Source: SIG714 sp045629725 (lineage in GTDB: Bacteria > Bacillota > Clostridia > Oscillospirales > CAG-272). Taken from it: 31,104 bases of DNA. This document shows positions 1-7,380 of this stretch, piece after piece. The translations under genes were made by a program, and so were the position numbers. Position 1 is the first letter of the stretch. Every line of letters begins with the position of its first letter. The notes beneath the pieces were generated by a model. The model searched no databases and was not told where the DNA came from. It was given only the letters and a program-made list of their open reading frames with translations. The stretch covers positions 1 to 31,104 of the forward strand of contig JAZQRT010000138.1 in assembly GCA_045629725.1 (NCBI GenBank), written 5' to 3'.

Positions 1-96
1 CGGAACTGTTGGTGTGGGTGTTGGCTCTGTACTTTGACATGAGCTGAGACATATGCACATTATGAGTGCAAGACACATAAAGCAAATTTTTTTCAT
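1..96 (-). CDS. Lipoprotein, N-terminal part (cut by window start)
   Basis: The minus strand carries an ATG at 96 preceded by a good ribosome binding site (AAAAGGAGAATTATT). It encodes 32 visible residues: a short basic start (MKK), a hydrophobic stretch of about 14 residues and a lipobox LSSC with the modified cysteine at residue 20. A Thr-Pro repeat (TPTPT) follows, typical of a linker between a lipid anchor and an extracellular domain. The product is therefore a membrane-anchored surface lipoprotein, for example a solute-binding protein, but the functional domain is outside the window. It lies about 100 bp downstream of glgB, behind a terminator, so co-transcription with glgB is doubtful. 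Confidence 0.75.
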   Translation of the reverse strand, partial: MKKICFMCLALIMCICLSSCQSTEPTPTPTVP

Positions 97-149
97 AATA
101 ATTCTCCTTTTCTAGTAAATTGTGTTGTTTTGTAATAAAAGGCTTTTAA

Positions 150-189
150 AAGGCGCAAACGCAGAAGATAGTCTTCCGCTTTGCGCCTT
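150..189 (-). terminator. Rho-independent terminator of glgB
   Basis: Arms AAGGCGCAAA (150-159) and TTTGCGCCTT (180-189) pair perfectly, and an inner GC/AGAAGA region extends the stem. On the minus strand the hairpin starts about 9 nt after the glgB stop and is followed by T-rich sequence. Confidence 0.8.
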
Positions 190-197
190 AAAATTTA

Positions 198-2183
198 TTA
201 CTTTATCTTTTTAAGGCAAATACCGCATCTTGAGGGCAGATACATAGGGAATCCTGTTGAGCCCTCGGGAAGCGTTTCTGTCTTGTATCTGAATCTCATG
301 CTGACTCTGCCGTGACCGCCGAAGCGTCCCTCGTCGGTAGAAAACAGAGGTGCATATCTACCCTCGGGCAGATTGCGAAGGGGGTAACCCTCGTAGGAAT
401 TGGTGGGGCTGAAGTTCAAAACGAAAACGATGTCGCCGCGGTGGTAAACAAGGACCTGCTTCTCCTCGTCGATGTATGAGCTTACAATGGGGTGTGAGAA
501 TATCTTGTGCACCGTTTGAAGCTTTACCATCTCTTTGTCAAATTCAAGGAGGTCGCCGTATCTGAGATTGGTGTCATCTGCAAGACGCCATTGACGGCGG
601 CAGTATTTATAACTCCAAGAATTGCCCTCGCGGGGGAAATCTATCCATTCGGGGTGACCGAATTCGTTGCCCATAAAGTTCAGGTAGCCCTCGCCTGCAA
701 GGGAAAATGTTATGAGTCTGAGCATCTCGTGCAGGGCTATACCGCGTGAAATGATGTCACTCTCGATGAATTTAGACATGCTTGTGTACATTTCACTGTC
801 GCAAAGACGGAAAATAACGGTCTTATCGCCAACAAGTGCTTGGTCATGGGACTCAACGTAACCGATGTATTTTTCGTGGGGACGGCGGTTTGTCAGCTCG
901 TACCACAAGAAGCGCATGTTCCAATCCTCATCACGCTGAGTTTTGATAAGCTTGATCCACATATCCGGCACACCCATGGAAAGACGGTAATCAAATCCGA
1001 TTCCGCCGTCCTCAACAGGCAGGCACATTCCGGGCATTGCGGACATATCCTCCGCAACAGTAATAGCTTTGGGATTTACCTCCCTTATCAGCGCGTTTGC
1101 AAGCTGGAGATAGGTGATAGCATCGGTGTCGGTGTTAAAAGAGAAGTAGTCTGCATATCCTGTAAACGCCTTTCCAAGACCGTGATCGTGGTAGATCATG
1201 GAGGTAACGCCGTCAAAACGGAATCCGTCAAAGTGGTATTCCGTCATCCAGAATTTAAGGTTGGAAAGCAGGAAGTGAAGGACCTCGGGCTTACTGTAAT
1301 TGAAAAGCTTTGTGTCCCATGCGGGATGGTGACCGCGCTCACCTTGGTGGAAATACTGATAATCCGTGGTGTCAAATTCATTGATACCCTCGGCGGTGTT
1401 TTTTACTGCATGGGAGTGGATAACGTCAAGAAGGACGGTGATTCCCATGGAGTGAGCGGTGTCGATAAGCTTTTTAAGGTCTTGGGGCTTTCCGAACTTT
1501 GATGATGCCGCAAAGAATGAGGATACCTGATAGCCGAAGGAGCCGTAATAGGGATGCTCCATGATAGCCATGATCTGAATCGTATTGTAGCCAAGAGCTT
1601 TAACCTTGGGAAGAACGTTTTCACGGAACTCGTCATAGGTACCGATATCTTCTTTATCCTGTGCCATACCGATGTGACATTCGTAGATAAGAAGGTCCTT
1701 GGCAGGAGTGAATCTCTTGTCCGTCCACTTGAAGCGGGGCTCGTCCACGATCTCACAGCACCAAGCGTAGGTGACGGGATCTTGAACAACACGCTTAGCA
1801 TAGACGGGTATACGCTCGTAAGTCTTGCCGTCTTTTTCAACAACCGTTTTTACCTTACAACCGTTGTAAAGATTTTTCTTGCCCATGAGATGTATCTCAA
1901 AAACACCGTTTTCAAGGCGTTCCATTTTAAGTTCACGGGGATTCCAGCCGTTCATATCACCCATTATGTATAGGTTATCAGCACCGGGTGCCCACTCGCG
2001 GTATACCCAGTGGCGGGCGACCTTGTGGAAGCCGAAATATTCGTGAGCGTTTGCAAAATCTTTAAGGGTAAGCCCACCTTGAAGCAGGATCTTTTTCTTG
2101 ATCTCGTAGTTTTCCATCCTCAGTTCAATGTCCTTTTCAAATGGCTTCAAATAAGGGTCGTATTCAAAAATCTTATAGCTCAT
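198..2183 (-). CDS. glgB: 1,4-alpha-glucan branching enzyme (GH13_8 type)
   Basis: This enzyme makes alpha-1,6 branches in glycogen in the cytoplasm. The 661-residue protein has an N-terminal CBM48-like beta-sandwich (about 55-150, with REWAPGA and MGDMNGWN), then the GH13 barrel. Visible barrel motifs are DVIHSH (253-258), the nucleophile in FRFDG (Asp324), the acid/base in VAED (Glu378) and the transition-state residue in ESHDQ (Asp447). Its length and motif style (GFRFDGVTSM, YVESHDQ) resemble the eukaryotic-like GH13_8 subfamily, also found in Clostridia and Bacteroidetes, more than E. coli GlgB. The start has AGGAAATGAGGAAC upstream and a consensus promoter. No other glycogen gene is in the window, so the gene stands alone here. 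Confidence 0.93.
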   Translation of the reverse strand: MSYKIFEYDPYLKPFEKDIELRMENYEIKKKILLQGGLTLKDFANAHEYFGFHKVARHWVYREWAPGADNLYIMGDMNGWNPRELKMERLENGVFEIHLMGKKNLYNGCKVKTVVEKDGKTYERIPVYAKRVVQDPVTYAWCCEIVDEPRFKWTDKRFTPAKDLLIYECHIGMAQDKEDIGTYDEFRENVLPKVKALGYNTIQIMAIMEHPYYGSFGYQVSSFFAASSKFGKPQDLKKLIDTAHSMGITVLLDVIHSHAVKNTAEGINEFDTTDYQYFHQGERGHHPAWDTKLFNYSKPEVLHFLLSNLKFWMTEYHFDGFRFDGVTSMIYHDHGLGKAFTGYADYFSFNTDTDAITYLQLANALIREVNPKAITVAEDMSAMPGMCLPVEDGGIGFDYRLSMGVPDMWIKLIKTQRDEDWNMRFLWYELTNRRPHEKYIGYVESHDQALVGDKTVIFRLCDSEMYTSMSKFIESDIISRGIALHEMLRLITFSLAGEGYLNFMGNEFGHPEWIDFPREGNSWSYKYCRRQWRLADDTNLRYGDLLEFDKEMVKLQTVHKIFSHPIVSSYIDEEKQVLVYHRGDIVFVLNFSPTNSYEGYPLRNLPEGRYAPLFSTDEGRFGGHGRVSMRFRYKTETLPEGSTGFPMYLPSRCGICLKKIK

Positions 2184-2218
2184 ACTCGTTCCTCATTTCC
2201 TTACAATTTTACAGATAT

Positions 2219-2247
2219 ATTATACAATATTATTATAAATTTGTCAA
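2219..2247 (-). promoter_or_regulatory. Sigma-A promoter for glgB
   Basis: Read on the minus strand this is TTGACA (2247-2242), a 17-nt spacer and TATAAT (2224-2219), a perfect housekeeping consensus 36 nt before the glgB start. Confidence 0.85.
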
Positions 2248-2354
2248 TGATTTTGCAATATTTTGTTGGTTTTATATCAAATGGAAAAAATATGCGTAAT
2301 TGCAAGAAGAACAAAATACTTTTTGAAAAAAATAAAATAAAAGTCCATAATTAA

Positions 2355-2383
2355 TTGACAAACCTATTTTATTATGTTACAAT
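2355..2383 (+). promoter_or_regulatory. Sigma-A promoter for the TPR gene
   Basis: TTGACA (2355-2360), a 17-nt spacer and TACAAT (2378-2383). An ATG at 2374 falls inside the spacer, so it cannot be the translation start of the downstream gene. The start is therefore placed at 2434. Confidence 0.85.
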
Positions 2384-2433
2384 TAATAGGTATAAATGAT
2401 ATAAGGCGAAATTTGGTAGTTTGGAGATGGACT

Positions 2434-3273
2434 ATGAAAAATAAATCGAAGATCACAGGAATAATAATTGCAGTGATTCTTGATCTTGCAGTGGTCGGCG
2501 TTTTGGTGTCTGAGTGGATGCAGAACGGCTCCCTTGAGAGCACGTCTATATTCAGGGCCATTCTCTTGTTCGCATCGTCTGTCCTTTTTGTGTATAGAAT
2601 GTCATCGCGTGGTACCTTCGGTTCGGCAGGTGCAAGACATAAGCAGTATGAGGATGTTTACGGTGAATATATATCCGCAGCCTTTGTAAGACCGGAGCAG
2701 AAAAAAGACAGAAAGCGCCTTATGTTAGCTCTTGACTTGTTTAATGCAGGGAATTATTCAAGATCTATTGATGTTCTTGAAAAGCTGAGAAAGGAATGCC
2801 GTAAGCCTTCCGAGATCTATGCGGTTGACATGTTCCGTGCCCTTTCATATTCAAGACTCGGAGCTTCAGGAAAAGCAAGGGATATATATACCGCCCTTGT
2901 CGAGGCTGATCCTTCAAGATCTACAGTTCATTCAAACCTCGGTATGATATTTGAATCGGAAGGGAATTATGCAGAAGCAGAGGAGTGCTACAGGAAAGCT
3001 ATAGCGGCAAAACCCGAAAACCCGAATCCGTACAATAATCTTGCAGCGCTTTACTTGAATACGTTTAATTATGAGGATGCGGCGGAAAATGCAAAGCAGG
3101 CGTTGGCTCTTAAAAACAACATGTATCAAGCATCAAATACACTTGCAATAGTATATACGATCATGGGTGAGTTTGATGAAGCGGATAAATATTTCAAGAT
3201 CTCTGTGTCAAACGGTGTTGATCCCAAGGAATTAAGTGAAGCGATCAACAGATATGTTGAAAAGCTTGATTAA
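2434..3273 (+). CDS. Membrane-anchored TPR-repeat protein
   Basis: The 279-residue protein begins at 2434, behind GGAG at 2423-2426. Two hydrophobic segments (about 8-25 and 40-54) anchor it with a short loop outside. From about residue 90 it is helical and contains tetratricopeptide repeats, clearest in the middle to C-terminal part (for example HSNLGMIFESEGNYAEAEEC, then NNLAALYLNTFNYEDAAENA, then the segment with IVYTIMGEFDEADKY). TPR domains are protein-interaction scaffolds, and this one would face the cytoplasm. No enzymatic motif is visible and the partner is unknown. It is followed 90 bp later by cdsA on the same strand, so the two may share a transcript. Confidence 0.85.
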   Translation: MKNKSKITGIIIAVILDLAVVGVLVSEWMQNGSLESTSIFRAILLFASSVLFVYRMSSRGTFGSAGARHKQYEDVYGEYISAAFVRPEQKKDRKRLMLALDLFNAGNYSRSIDVLEKLRKECRKPSEIYAVDMFRALSYSRLGASGKARDIYTALVEADPSRSTVHSNLGMIFESEGNYAEAEECYRKAIAAKPENPNPYNNLAALYLNTFNYEDAAENAKQALALKNNMYQASNTLAIVYTIMGEFDEADKYFKISVSNGVDPKELSEAINRYVEKLD

Positions 3274-3363
3274 ATATCCTGAAAACAGTCATAAACTTTA
3301 GTTGCAGTTTATATACAATATATAGGCTAAATATATAATTTCATTGAAAGAAAGGCAGTTAAA

Positions 3364-4179
3364 TTGAAAACGAGACTTTTGACAGCGCTCATTATGGTGG
3401 CGTTTTGTATACTTGTTCTGATCTTTTCATATATTCCCCTTGTGATGCAGGTATTTATGGCGGTTGTCACGGCAGGGTCATTATATGAATTTTTCAGTGC
3501 AACGGGATTAAGAAAAAGGAAGATACTGTCCACGGCTTTGAACGTGATCTTGCCATTTACGGTATTTGTTAAGATTCCTCATTATGAATATATTTTGGCA
3601 GTGGTTTTATTGACCGCTCTTGTGATATTCGGATATTTTATGAAGAACGTAAAACGTCTTGAGGGTATAAATGACGGTCTTAGCGTTGTAATCAGCGTGA
3701 TAATAACAATTCTGCTGAATAGTATTGTATATCTCAGAGGCATGGAAAACGGGCTTTTGCTTCTTATAACTGCAGCGCTTGTCGGTGTAATGACGGATAC
3801 CGGAGCATACGCATTCGGAAGACTTATGGGAAAGCATAAGCTTGCTCCCGTTATAAGCCCCAAGAAAACGGTTGAAGGTGCGATAGGCGGAACAGTCACA
3901 GGGGTAGTGGTTGTTATTCTGCTTTGTGTATGCGTGAATCTTTCGGGAATTCTCAGCATGAGGATCATGCCGGTAGCGGCATATGCCCTTGTAGGTTCTG
4001 TAATAAGTCAGTACGGTGACCTTTCCATGTCAAGTGTTAAAAGAATTGCTAAGATAAAGGACTACGGAAATTTGTTTCCCGGACACGGAGGCTTTCTGGA
4101 CAGATTTGATTCACTTATGTTTGTGATCCCATATACATATCTTTTTCTTACATTTTTTTGCACGTTTTTCAATGTATAA
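3364..4179 (+). CDS. cdsA: Phosphatidate cytidylyltransferase (CDP-diacylglycerol synthase)
   Basis: CdsA converts phosphatidic acid and CTP to CDP-diacylglycerol, the branch point of phospholipid synthesis, in the cytoplasmic membrane. The 271-residue protein is almost wholly hydrophobic (about eight membrane segments). It ends with the family signature at about 223-249: SSVKR, IKDYG, PGHGG and LDRFD in that order. An upstream motif TDTGAYAFGRLMGKHKL (about 144-160) followed by SPKKTVEG is also typical. The start codon is TTG at 3364 behind GAAAGAAAGGCAG. A terminator follows the stop directly. In many Firmicutes cdsA sits with uppS and dxr, which are absent here. Confidence 0.95.
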   Translation: MKTRLLTALIMVAFCILVLIFSYIPLVMQVFMAVVTAGSLYEFFSATGLRKRKILSTALNVILPFTVFVKIPHYEYILAVVLLTALVIFGYFMKNVKRLEGINDGLSVVISVIITILLNSIVYLRGMENGLLLLITAALVGVMTDTGAYAFGRLMGKHKLAPVISPKKTVEGAIGGTVTGVVVVILLCVCVNLSGILSMRIMPVAAYALVGSVISQYGDLSMSSVKRIAKIKDYGNLFPGHGGFLDRFDSLMFVIPYTYLFLTFFCTFFNV

Positions 4180-4184
4180 TAATT

Positions 4185-4206
4185 AAAGCGGCGGAAAGCC
4201 GCTTTT
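4185..4206 (+). terminator. Rho-independent terminator of cdsA
   Basis: Stem AAAGCGGC (4185-4192) and GCCGCTTT (4198-4205) with loop GGAAA, followed by TTCCTTTG. Confidence 0.8.
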
Positions 4207-4301
4207 CCTTTGTTTCACAGCAGATACGGTATTTTGACGTTGATGAATATTGTAAGTGGCTCGGAGGCGGACTTTTTGACCGTTTCTTTAAATGAAAATT
4301 T

Positions 4302-4357
4302 GATGTATATTTATATAGATGTATATTTATGTATAGGTAATAATTTAGTGATACAAT
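4302..4357 (+). promoter_or_regulatory. Candidate activator-type promoter of the DUF1538-PII operon
   Basis: A 13-nt direct repeat GATGTATATTTAT occurs at 4302-4314 and 4318-4330 (period 16 nt). It lies just upstream of an extended -10 box, TGATACAAT (4349-4357), with no recognisable -35. Direct repeats in place of a -35 are what an activator-dependent promoter would show. The ribosome binding site AAGGAG (4392-4397) and start codon 4409 lie downstream. The regulator is unknown. Confidence 0.4.
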
Positions 4358-4408
4358 GAAGAAGATGGTGTTTTTCTTTAAATAAAAAGGCAAGGAGTTG
4401 ATTGGAGA

Positions 4409-5923
4409 ATGAATGAAAAGCTCAAGGAAAAAATCAAGGAATCTCTTTCCAGCGTGCTTCCGATAACCGTGATCGTTTTTATTCTCAGCATCACACTTGT
4501 ACCTATGGACGCGGGAGTGCTTGTCCTGTTTTTGACAGGAGCGTTTTTGCTTATAGTTGGGATGGGCTTTTTCCAGCTCGGAGCAGAAATGGCAATGACG
4601 CCCCTTGGAAAGACCTTGGGTTCAAGTATGGTCAAGACGAAGAAGCTGTGGCTGATTTTAGGCATCTGTTTTTTTATGGGTATAATCATAACCATAGCAG
4701 AGCCTGATCTGCAGGTGCTAGCAAATCAAGTTGCGTCAATACCCAATGCAGTTCTTATTTGGACGGTTGCTCTTGGGGTAGGAGCATTTTTGGTGCTTGC
4801 TTTTCTGAGAATTTATTTCAAAATGAAAATGTCAAATATTCTGTTTATACTTTACGGTTTAGTATTTGCGCTTTCATTTTTTGCACCGAAGGAATTTGTT
4901 CCCGTTGCCTTTGACTCGGGCGGAGTAACAACAGGACCTATGACAGTTCCTTTCATTATGACGCTGGGTATCGGTCTTTCAATGATCAGAAGTGACAAAG
5001 ACAGCTCAAAGGATAGCTTTGGTCTTATTGCTCTTTGCAGTGTGGGGCCTATCTTGATGGTGCTTCTTCTCGGAATATTCTATAATCCCACGGACGCAGA
5101 ATACAATGCAGGAGAACTGATGCCCATAATTTCAACAAAGGACGTTCTCAATGCGTTTACCTCAAAATTACCGACTTATGCGATCGAGGTAGCGGTAAGT
5201 ATAGTTCCCGTGGTTTTGGCATTTATATTTTTTCAGTTGATCGCCAAGCCCTTTCGTAAGCATCAGGTCATTAAAATGACGATCGGAATAGTTTATACTC
5301 TTGTTGGTCTGATAATGTTTCTTGTGGGCGTAAACGTTGGTTTTGCACCCGTTGGAAACCTCCTCGGAAAAACACTCGGTGCGGGAGAATATAAATGGCT
5401 TCTTTTGCCGATCGGTGCGCTGATGGGATATTTCATTGTAAAAGCCGAGCCTGCAGTTCAGGTCCTTAACGATCAGGTTGAGGAGATAACGGGCGGAATG
5501 ATATCTCACAAAATGATGAATACTGCTTTATCCGTGGGTGTTGCGGGAGCGCTTATGCTTTCAATGGTGAGAGTAATTACAGGAATCAACATATTTTGGA
5601 TATTGATTCCGGGATATGCTTTGGCACTCGTATTTTCAAGGCTGGTTCCACAGGTCTTTGTGGGTATTGCCTTTGACTCGGGCGGAGTTGCCAGCGGTCC
5701 CATGACATCAACCTTCCTTTTACCCCTTGCCATGGGCGCAAGCTTGGGTGTTGGCGGAAATGTTGTTACCGACGCCTTCGGAGTGGTGTCCTTCGTTGCA
5801 CTTGCACCGCTCTTGTCCATTCAAACGATGGGACTTGTATATTCATACAGATCTCGTAAGAAGACCGTTGAGGGAGCGATCCCCGTTTATGACGAGATCA
5901 TTGATCTTGAGGAGGATGTATAA
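4409..5923 (+). CDS. DUF1538 family membrane protein (tandem domain, putative transporter)
   Basis: This 504-residue integral membrane protein has a clear internal duplication. EPDLQVLANQV (98-108) matches EPAVQVLNDQV (347-357). AFDSGGVTTGPMT (167-179) matches AFDSGGVASGPMT (421-433). DSFGLIALCSVGPIL (202-216) matches DAFGVVSFVALAPLL (455-469). The Asp-Ser-Gly-Gly-Val signature and buried acidic residues in both halves suggest two pseudo-symmetric halves forming a transport path, as in secondary transporters. The family (DUF1538) has no substrate known to me. The stop codon overlaps the start of a PII-like gene (TAATG) with GGAGG just upstream, so the two are translationally coupled. PII proteins often gate transporters, so this is probably a regulated transporter or channel. 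Confidence 0.85.
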   Translation: MNEKLKEKIKESLSSVLPITVIVFILSITLVPMDAGVLVLFLTGAFLLIVGMGFFQLGAEMAMTPLGKTLGSSMVKTKKLWLILGICFFMGIIITIAEPDLQVLANQVASIPNAVLIWTVALGVGAFLVLAFLRIYFKMKMSNILFILYGLVFALSFFAPKEFVPVAFDSGGVTTGPMTVPFIMTLGIGLSMIRSDKDSSKDSFGLIALCSVGPILMVLLLGIFYNPTDAEYNAGELMPIISTKDVLNAFTSKLPTYAIEVAVSIVPVVLAFIFFQLIAKPFRKHQVIKMTIGIVYTLVGLIMFLVGVNVGFAPVGNLLGKTLGAGEYKWLLLPIGALMGYFIVKAEPAVQVLNDQVEEITGGMISHKMMNTALSVGVAGALMLSMVRVITGINIFWILIPGYALALVFSRLVPQVFVGIAFDSGGVASGPMTSTFLLPLAMGASLGVGGNVVTDAFGVVSFVALAPLLSIQTMGLVYSYRSRKKTVEGAIPVYDEIIDLEEDV

Positions 5924-6624
5924 TGGATAATGTTAAGATAAAGCCTCAAATGATAATAACCGTTACGACCACGGAAAAGGAAAGGGATATCAAGGAGATA
6001 TTCAAGGAATGCGGAATTAATTTGGTTTGCAACACAGTGGGACAGGGAACGGCTCCCTCTCAGATGCTTGATCTTTTCGGACTCGGCGGAAGAACAAGAC
6101 TTTTATCTGTGGGAATACTTCCCAAATGTTACGTAAGCGGCGTGTTTAGAAGTCTTGAAAAGAACCTTTCTTTTAGTAAAAAAGCGAGAGGAATTGCATT
6201 TACGATTCCGTTAAACGGACTTCAAGGAGCACTTTTAAACTTCTTGAGCGAAGAAAAAAACGAAAGGGACATGAAAAACAGCTTATCTGAAGAAGGAGAT
6301 GGAATCAAAATGAAAGAGAATTCTGAATACAGTGCAATAATTGCAGGAGTTGTATCTGGCTATGCGGCAGATGCTTTTGAAGCTGCCAAGAAGGCAGGCG
6401 CAAGAGGAGGAACTATACTGAAGGGTTCAAAGGACAATTCAAAGGTTCTTTCCGAAAAGCTTGGTTTTTCTCTCAAGGAAGAGCAAGAGTTTGTGCTTAT
6501 GATCGTCCCCAAGGAAAAGAAAAAGGACATTATGACGGCAATAAATGAGGTTTGCGGTATAAGCTCCGAGGCACAGGGCGTTATCGTTTCTGTACCTGTT
6601 GAGGACGTACTTGGAATTGAATGA
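5923..6624 (+). CDS. Two-domain PII-like regulatory protein
   Basis: The 233-residue protein contains two PII-like ferredoxin-fold domains (about 1-115 and 135-233) joined by a charged linker. The second has the PII-type ARGGTILKG segment (about 159-167, the T-loop/nucleotide region) and the closing strand GVIVSVPVEDVLGI. The first is more divergent (LVCNTVGQGTAPSQMLDLFG). Canonical GlnB/GlnK proteins are about 112 residues with one domain, so this is an in-line duplicated form. The GlnB uridylylation-site Tyr context is not seen. The one-base overlap with the DUF1538 gene indicates equal synthesis. The inferred role is a soluble sensor, perhaps of an adenine nucleotide or other small ligand, that binds and gates the DUF1538 protein. 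Confidence 0.8.
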   Translation: MDNVKIKPQMIITVTTTEKERDIKEIFKECGINLVCNTVGQGTAPSQMLDLFGLGGRTRLLSVGILPKCYVSGVFRSLEKNLSFSKKARGIAFTIPLNGLQGALLNFLSEEKNERDMKNSLSEEGDGIKMKENSEYSAIIAGVVSGYAADAFEAAKKAGARGGTILKGSKDNSKVLSEKLGFSLKEEQEFVLMIVPKEKKKDIMTAINEVCGISSEAQGVIVSVPVEDVLGIE

Positions 6625-6690
6625 CGGTCCATGACCGCAGGGGTAAGTCTTGCTTGAACGAGAGTACCTCTCGGTAACGGTTAAAAAACC
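6625..6690 (+). other. Run of three short hairpins after the PII-like gene
   Basis: Immediately after the stop codon come three perfect small stems: CGGTC/GACCG (6625-6637, loop CAT), CGAGAG/CTCTCG (6659-6673, loop TAC) and GGTT/AACC (6679-6690, loop AAAA). None has a following T-run, so they are not terminators themselves. I could not match them to a riboswitch class I know. They may form the 3' end of the PII mRNA or the leader of the next operon. Confidence 0.35.
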
Positions 6691-6721
6691 AGAGTAATTT
6701 TCTATGAAATATAAAACAAAG

Positions 6722-6746
6722 TGCTGTAATTATTTACAGCATTTTG
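6722..6746 (+). terminator. Terminator or attenuator just before the cytidylate-kinase-like gene
   Basis: Stem TGCTGTAA (6722-6729) and TTACAGCA (6734-6741) with loop TTAT, followed by TTTTGT. It ends only 17 nt before the next start codon, with the ribosome binding site (GGAGG) directly after it. No promoter fits between hairpin and gene, so it may act as a leaky terminator or attenuator. Confidence 0.6.
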
Positions 6747-6762
6747 TCGTAATGGAGGTAAC

Positions 6763-7380
6763 ATGAAGATAATAACAGTAAGCCGTGAATTCGGAAGCGG
6801 CGGCAGAGAGCTTGGAAAAAGACTTGCTGACGAGCTTGGATTTGCATATTATGACAAAGAGATAATCACAGCTATTGCCGAGGAGGAGGGACTTTCCGAG
6901 GAATATGTGGAAAGAGTGCTTGAAACTCCATCAGCCTTTGGATATACCGTAACTTATTCAAGGTCGTTTTTTAATCTGCAGAATTTTAACGCAACGCCTC
7001 AGCTTCTTGCAAAGCAGCATAATTTAATTAAGAAGATAGCACAAAAGGGAAACTGTGTAATTGTCGGAAGGGGCGCTGATGCAATACTTTCCGAGTATTC
7101 ACCCTTTAAGATATTCGTACATGCGGATATGCCTTCAAAGATAGACAGATGCATAGAACGCGGACGTCCGGGAGAGGAGCTTTCGGAGCGAGAGCTAAAG
7201 CGGAAGATACACAGAGTGGATAAGGCAAGAAGCGAGAACTATTCCTTTGTTTCGGATTATTCCTGGGGGGATAAGGCTGCTTACGATCTTTGCGTAAATA
7301 CTACAGGTTTGGAGATCAAAAAAATCGTGCCTCATATTGCTGCCTATGCTGAGGCGTGGTTTCAGACAAAAGAAAAATGA
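6763..7380 (+). CDS. Cytidylate kinase-like family protein
   Basis: The 205-residue cytoplasmic protein opens with the variant P-loop SREFGSGGRELGKRL (7-21) of the cytidylate kinase-like family (Pfam Cytidylate_kin2). It continues with YYDKEII, a central VIVGRGAD strand and a basic lid-like region (RCIERGRPGEELSERELKRK, then HRVDKARSENY). Family members look like NMP kinases but generally lack experimentally confirmed substrates, so CMP phosphorylation should not be assumed. The start follows AATGGAGGTAAC. The last codons overlap the MATE gene (ATGA), linking the two in one operon. Confidence 0.85.
   Translation: MKIITVSREFGSGGRELGKRLADELGFAYYDKEIITAIAEEEGLSEEYVERVLETPSAFGYTVTYSRSFFNLQNFNATPQLLAKQHNLIKKIAQKGNCVIVGRGADAILSEYSPFKIFVHADMPSKIDRCIERGRPGEELSERELKRKIHRVDKARSENYSFVSDYSWGDKAAYDLCVNTTGLEIKKIVPHIAAYAEAWFQTKEK

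Noticed and set aside
840..1502. 220-codon open frame on the plus strand
   Set aside because: It is antisense to glgB, whose catalytic motifs and codon pattern are clear. It has no ribosome binding site or recognisable product.
2374..2433. Earlier start codon for the TPR protein
   Set aside because: This ATG is inside the spacer of the TTGACA/TACAAT promoter and would not be transcribed.
6625..6690. Known riboswitch class (guanidine, yybP-ykoY, c-di-GMP, ZTP, fluoride)
   Set aside because: I compared the conserved bases I remember for these classes and none fits convincingly.
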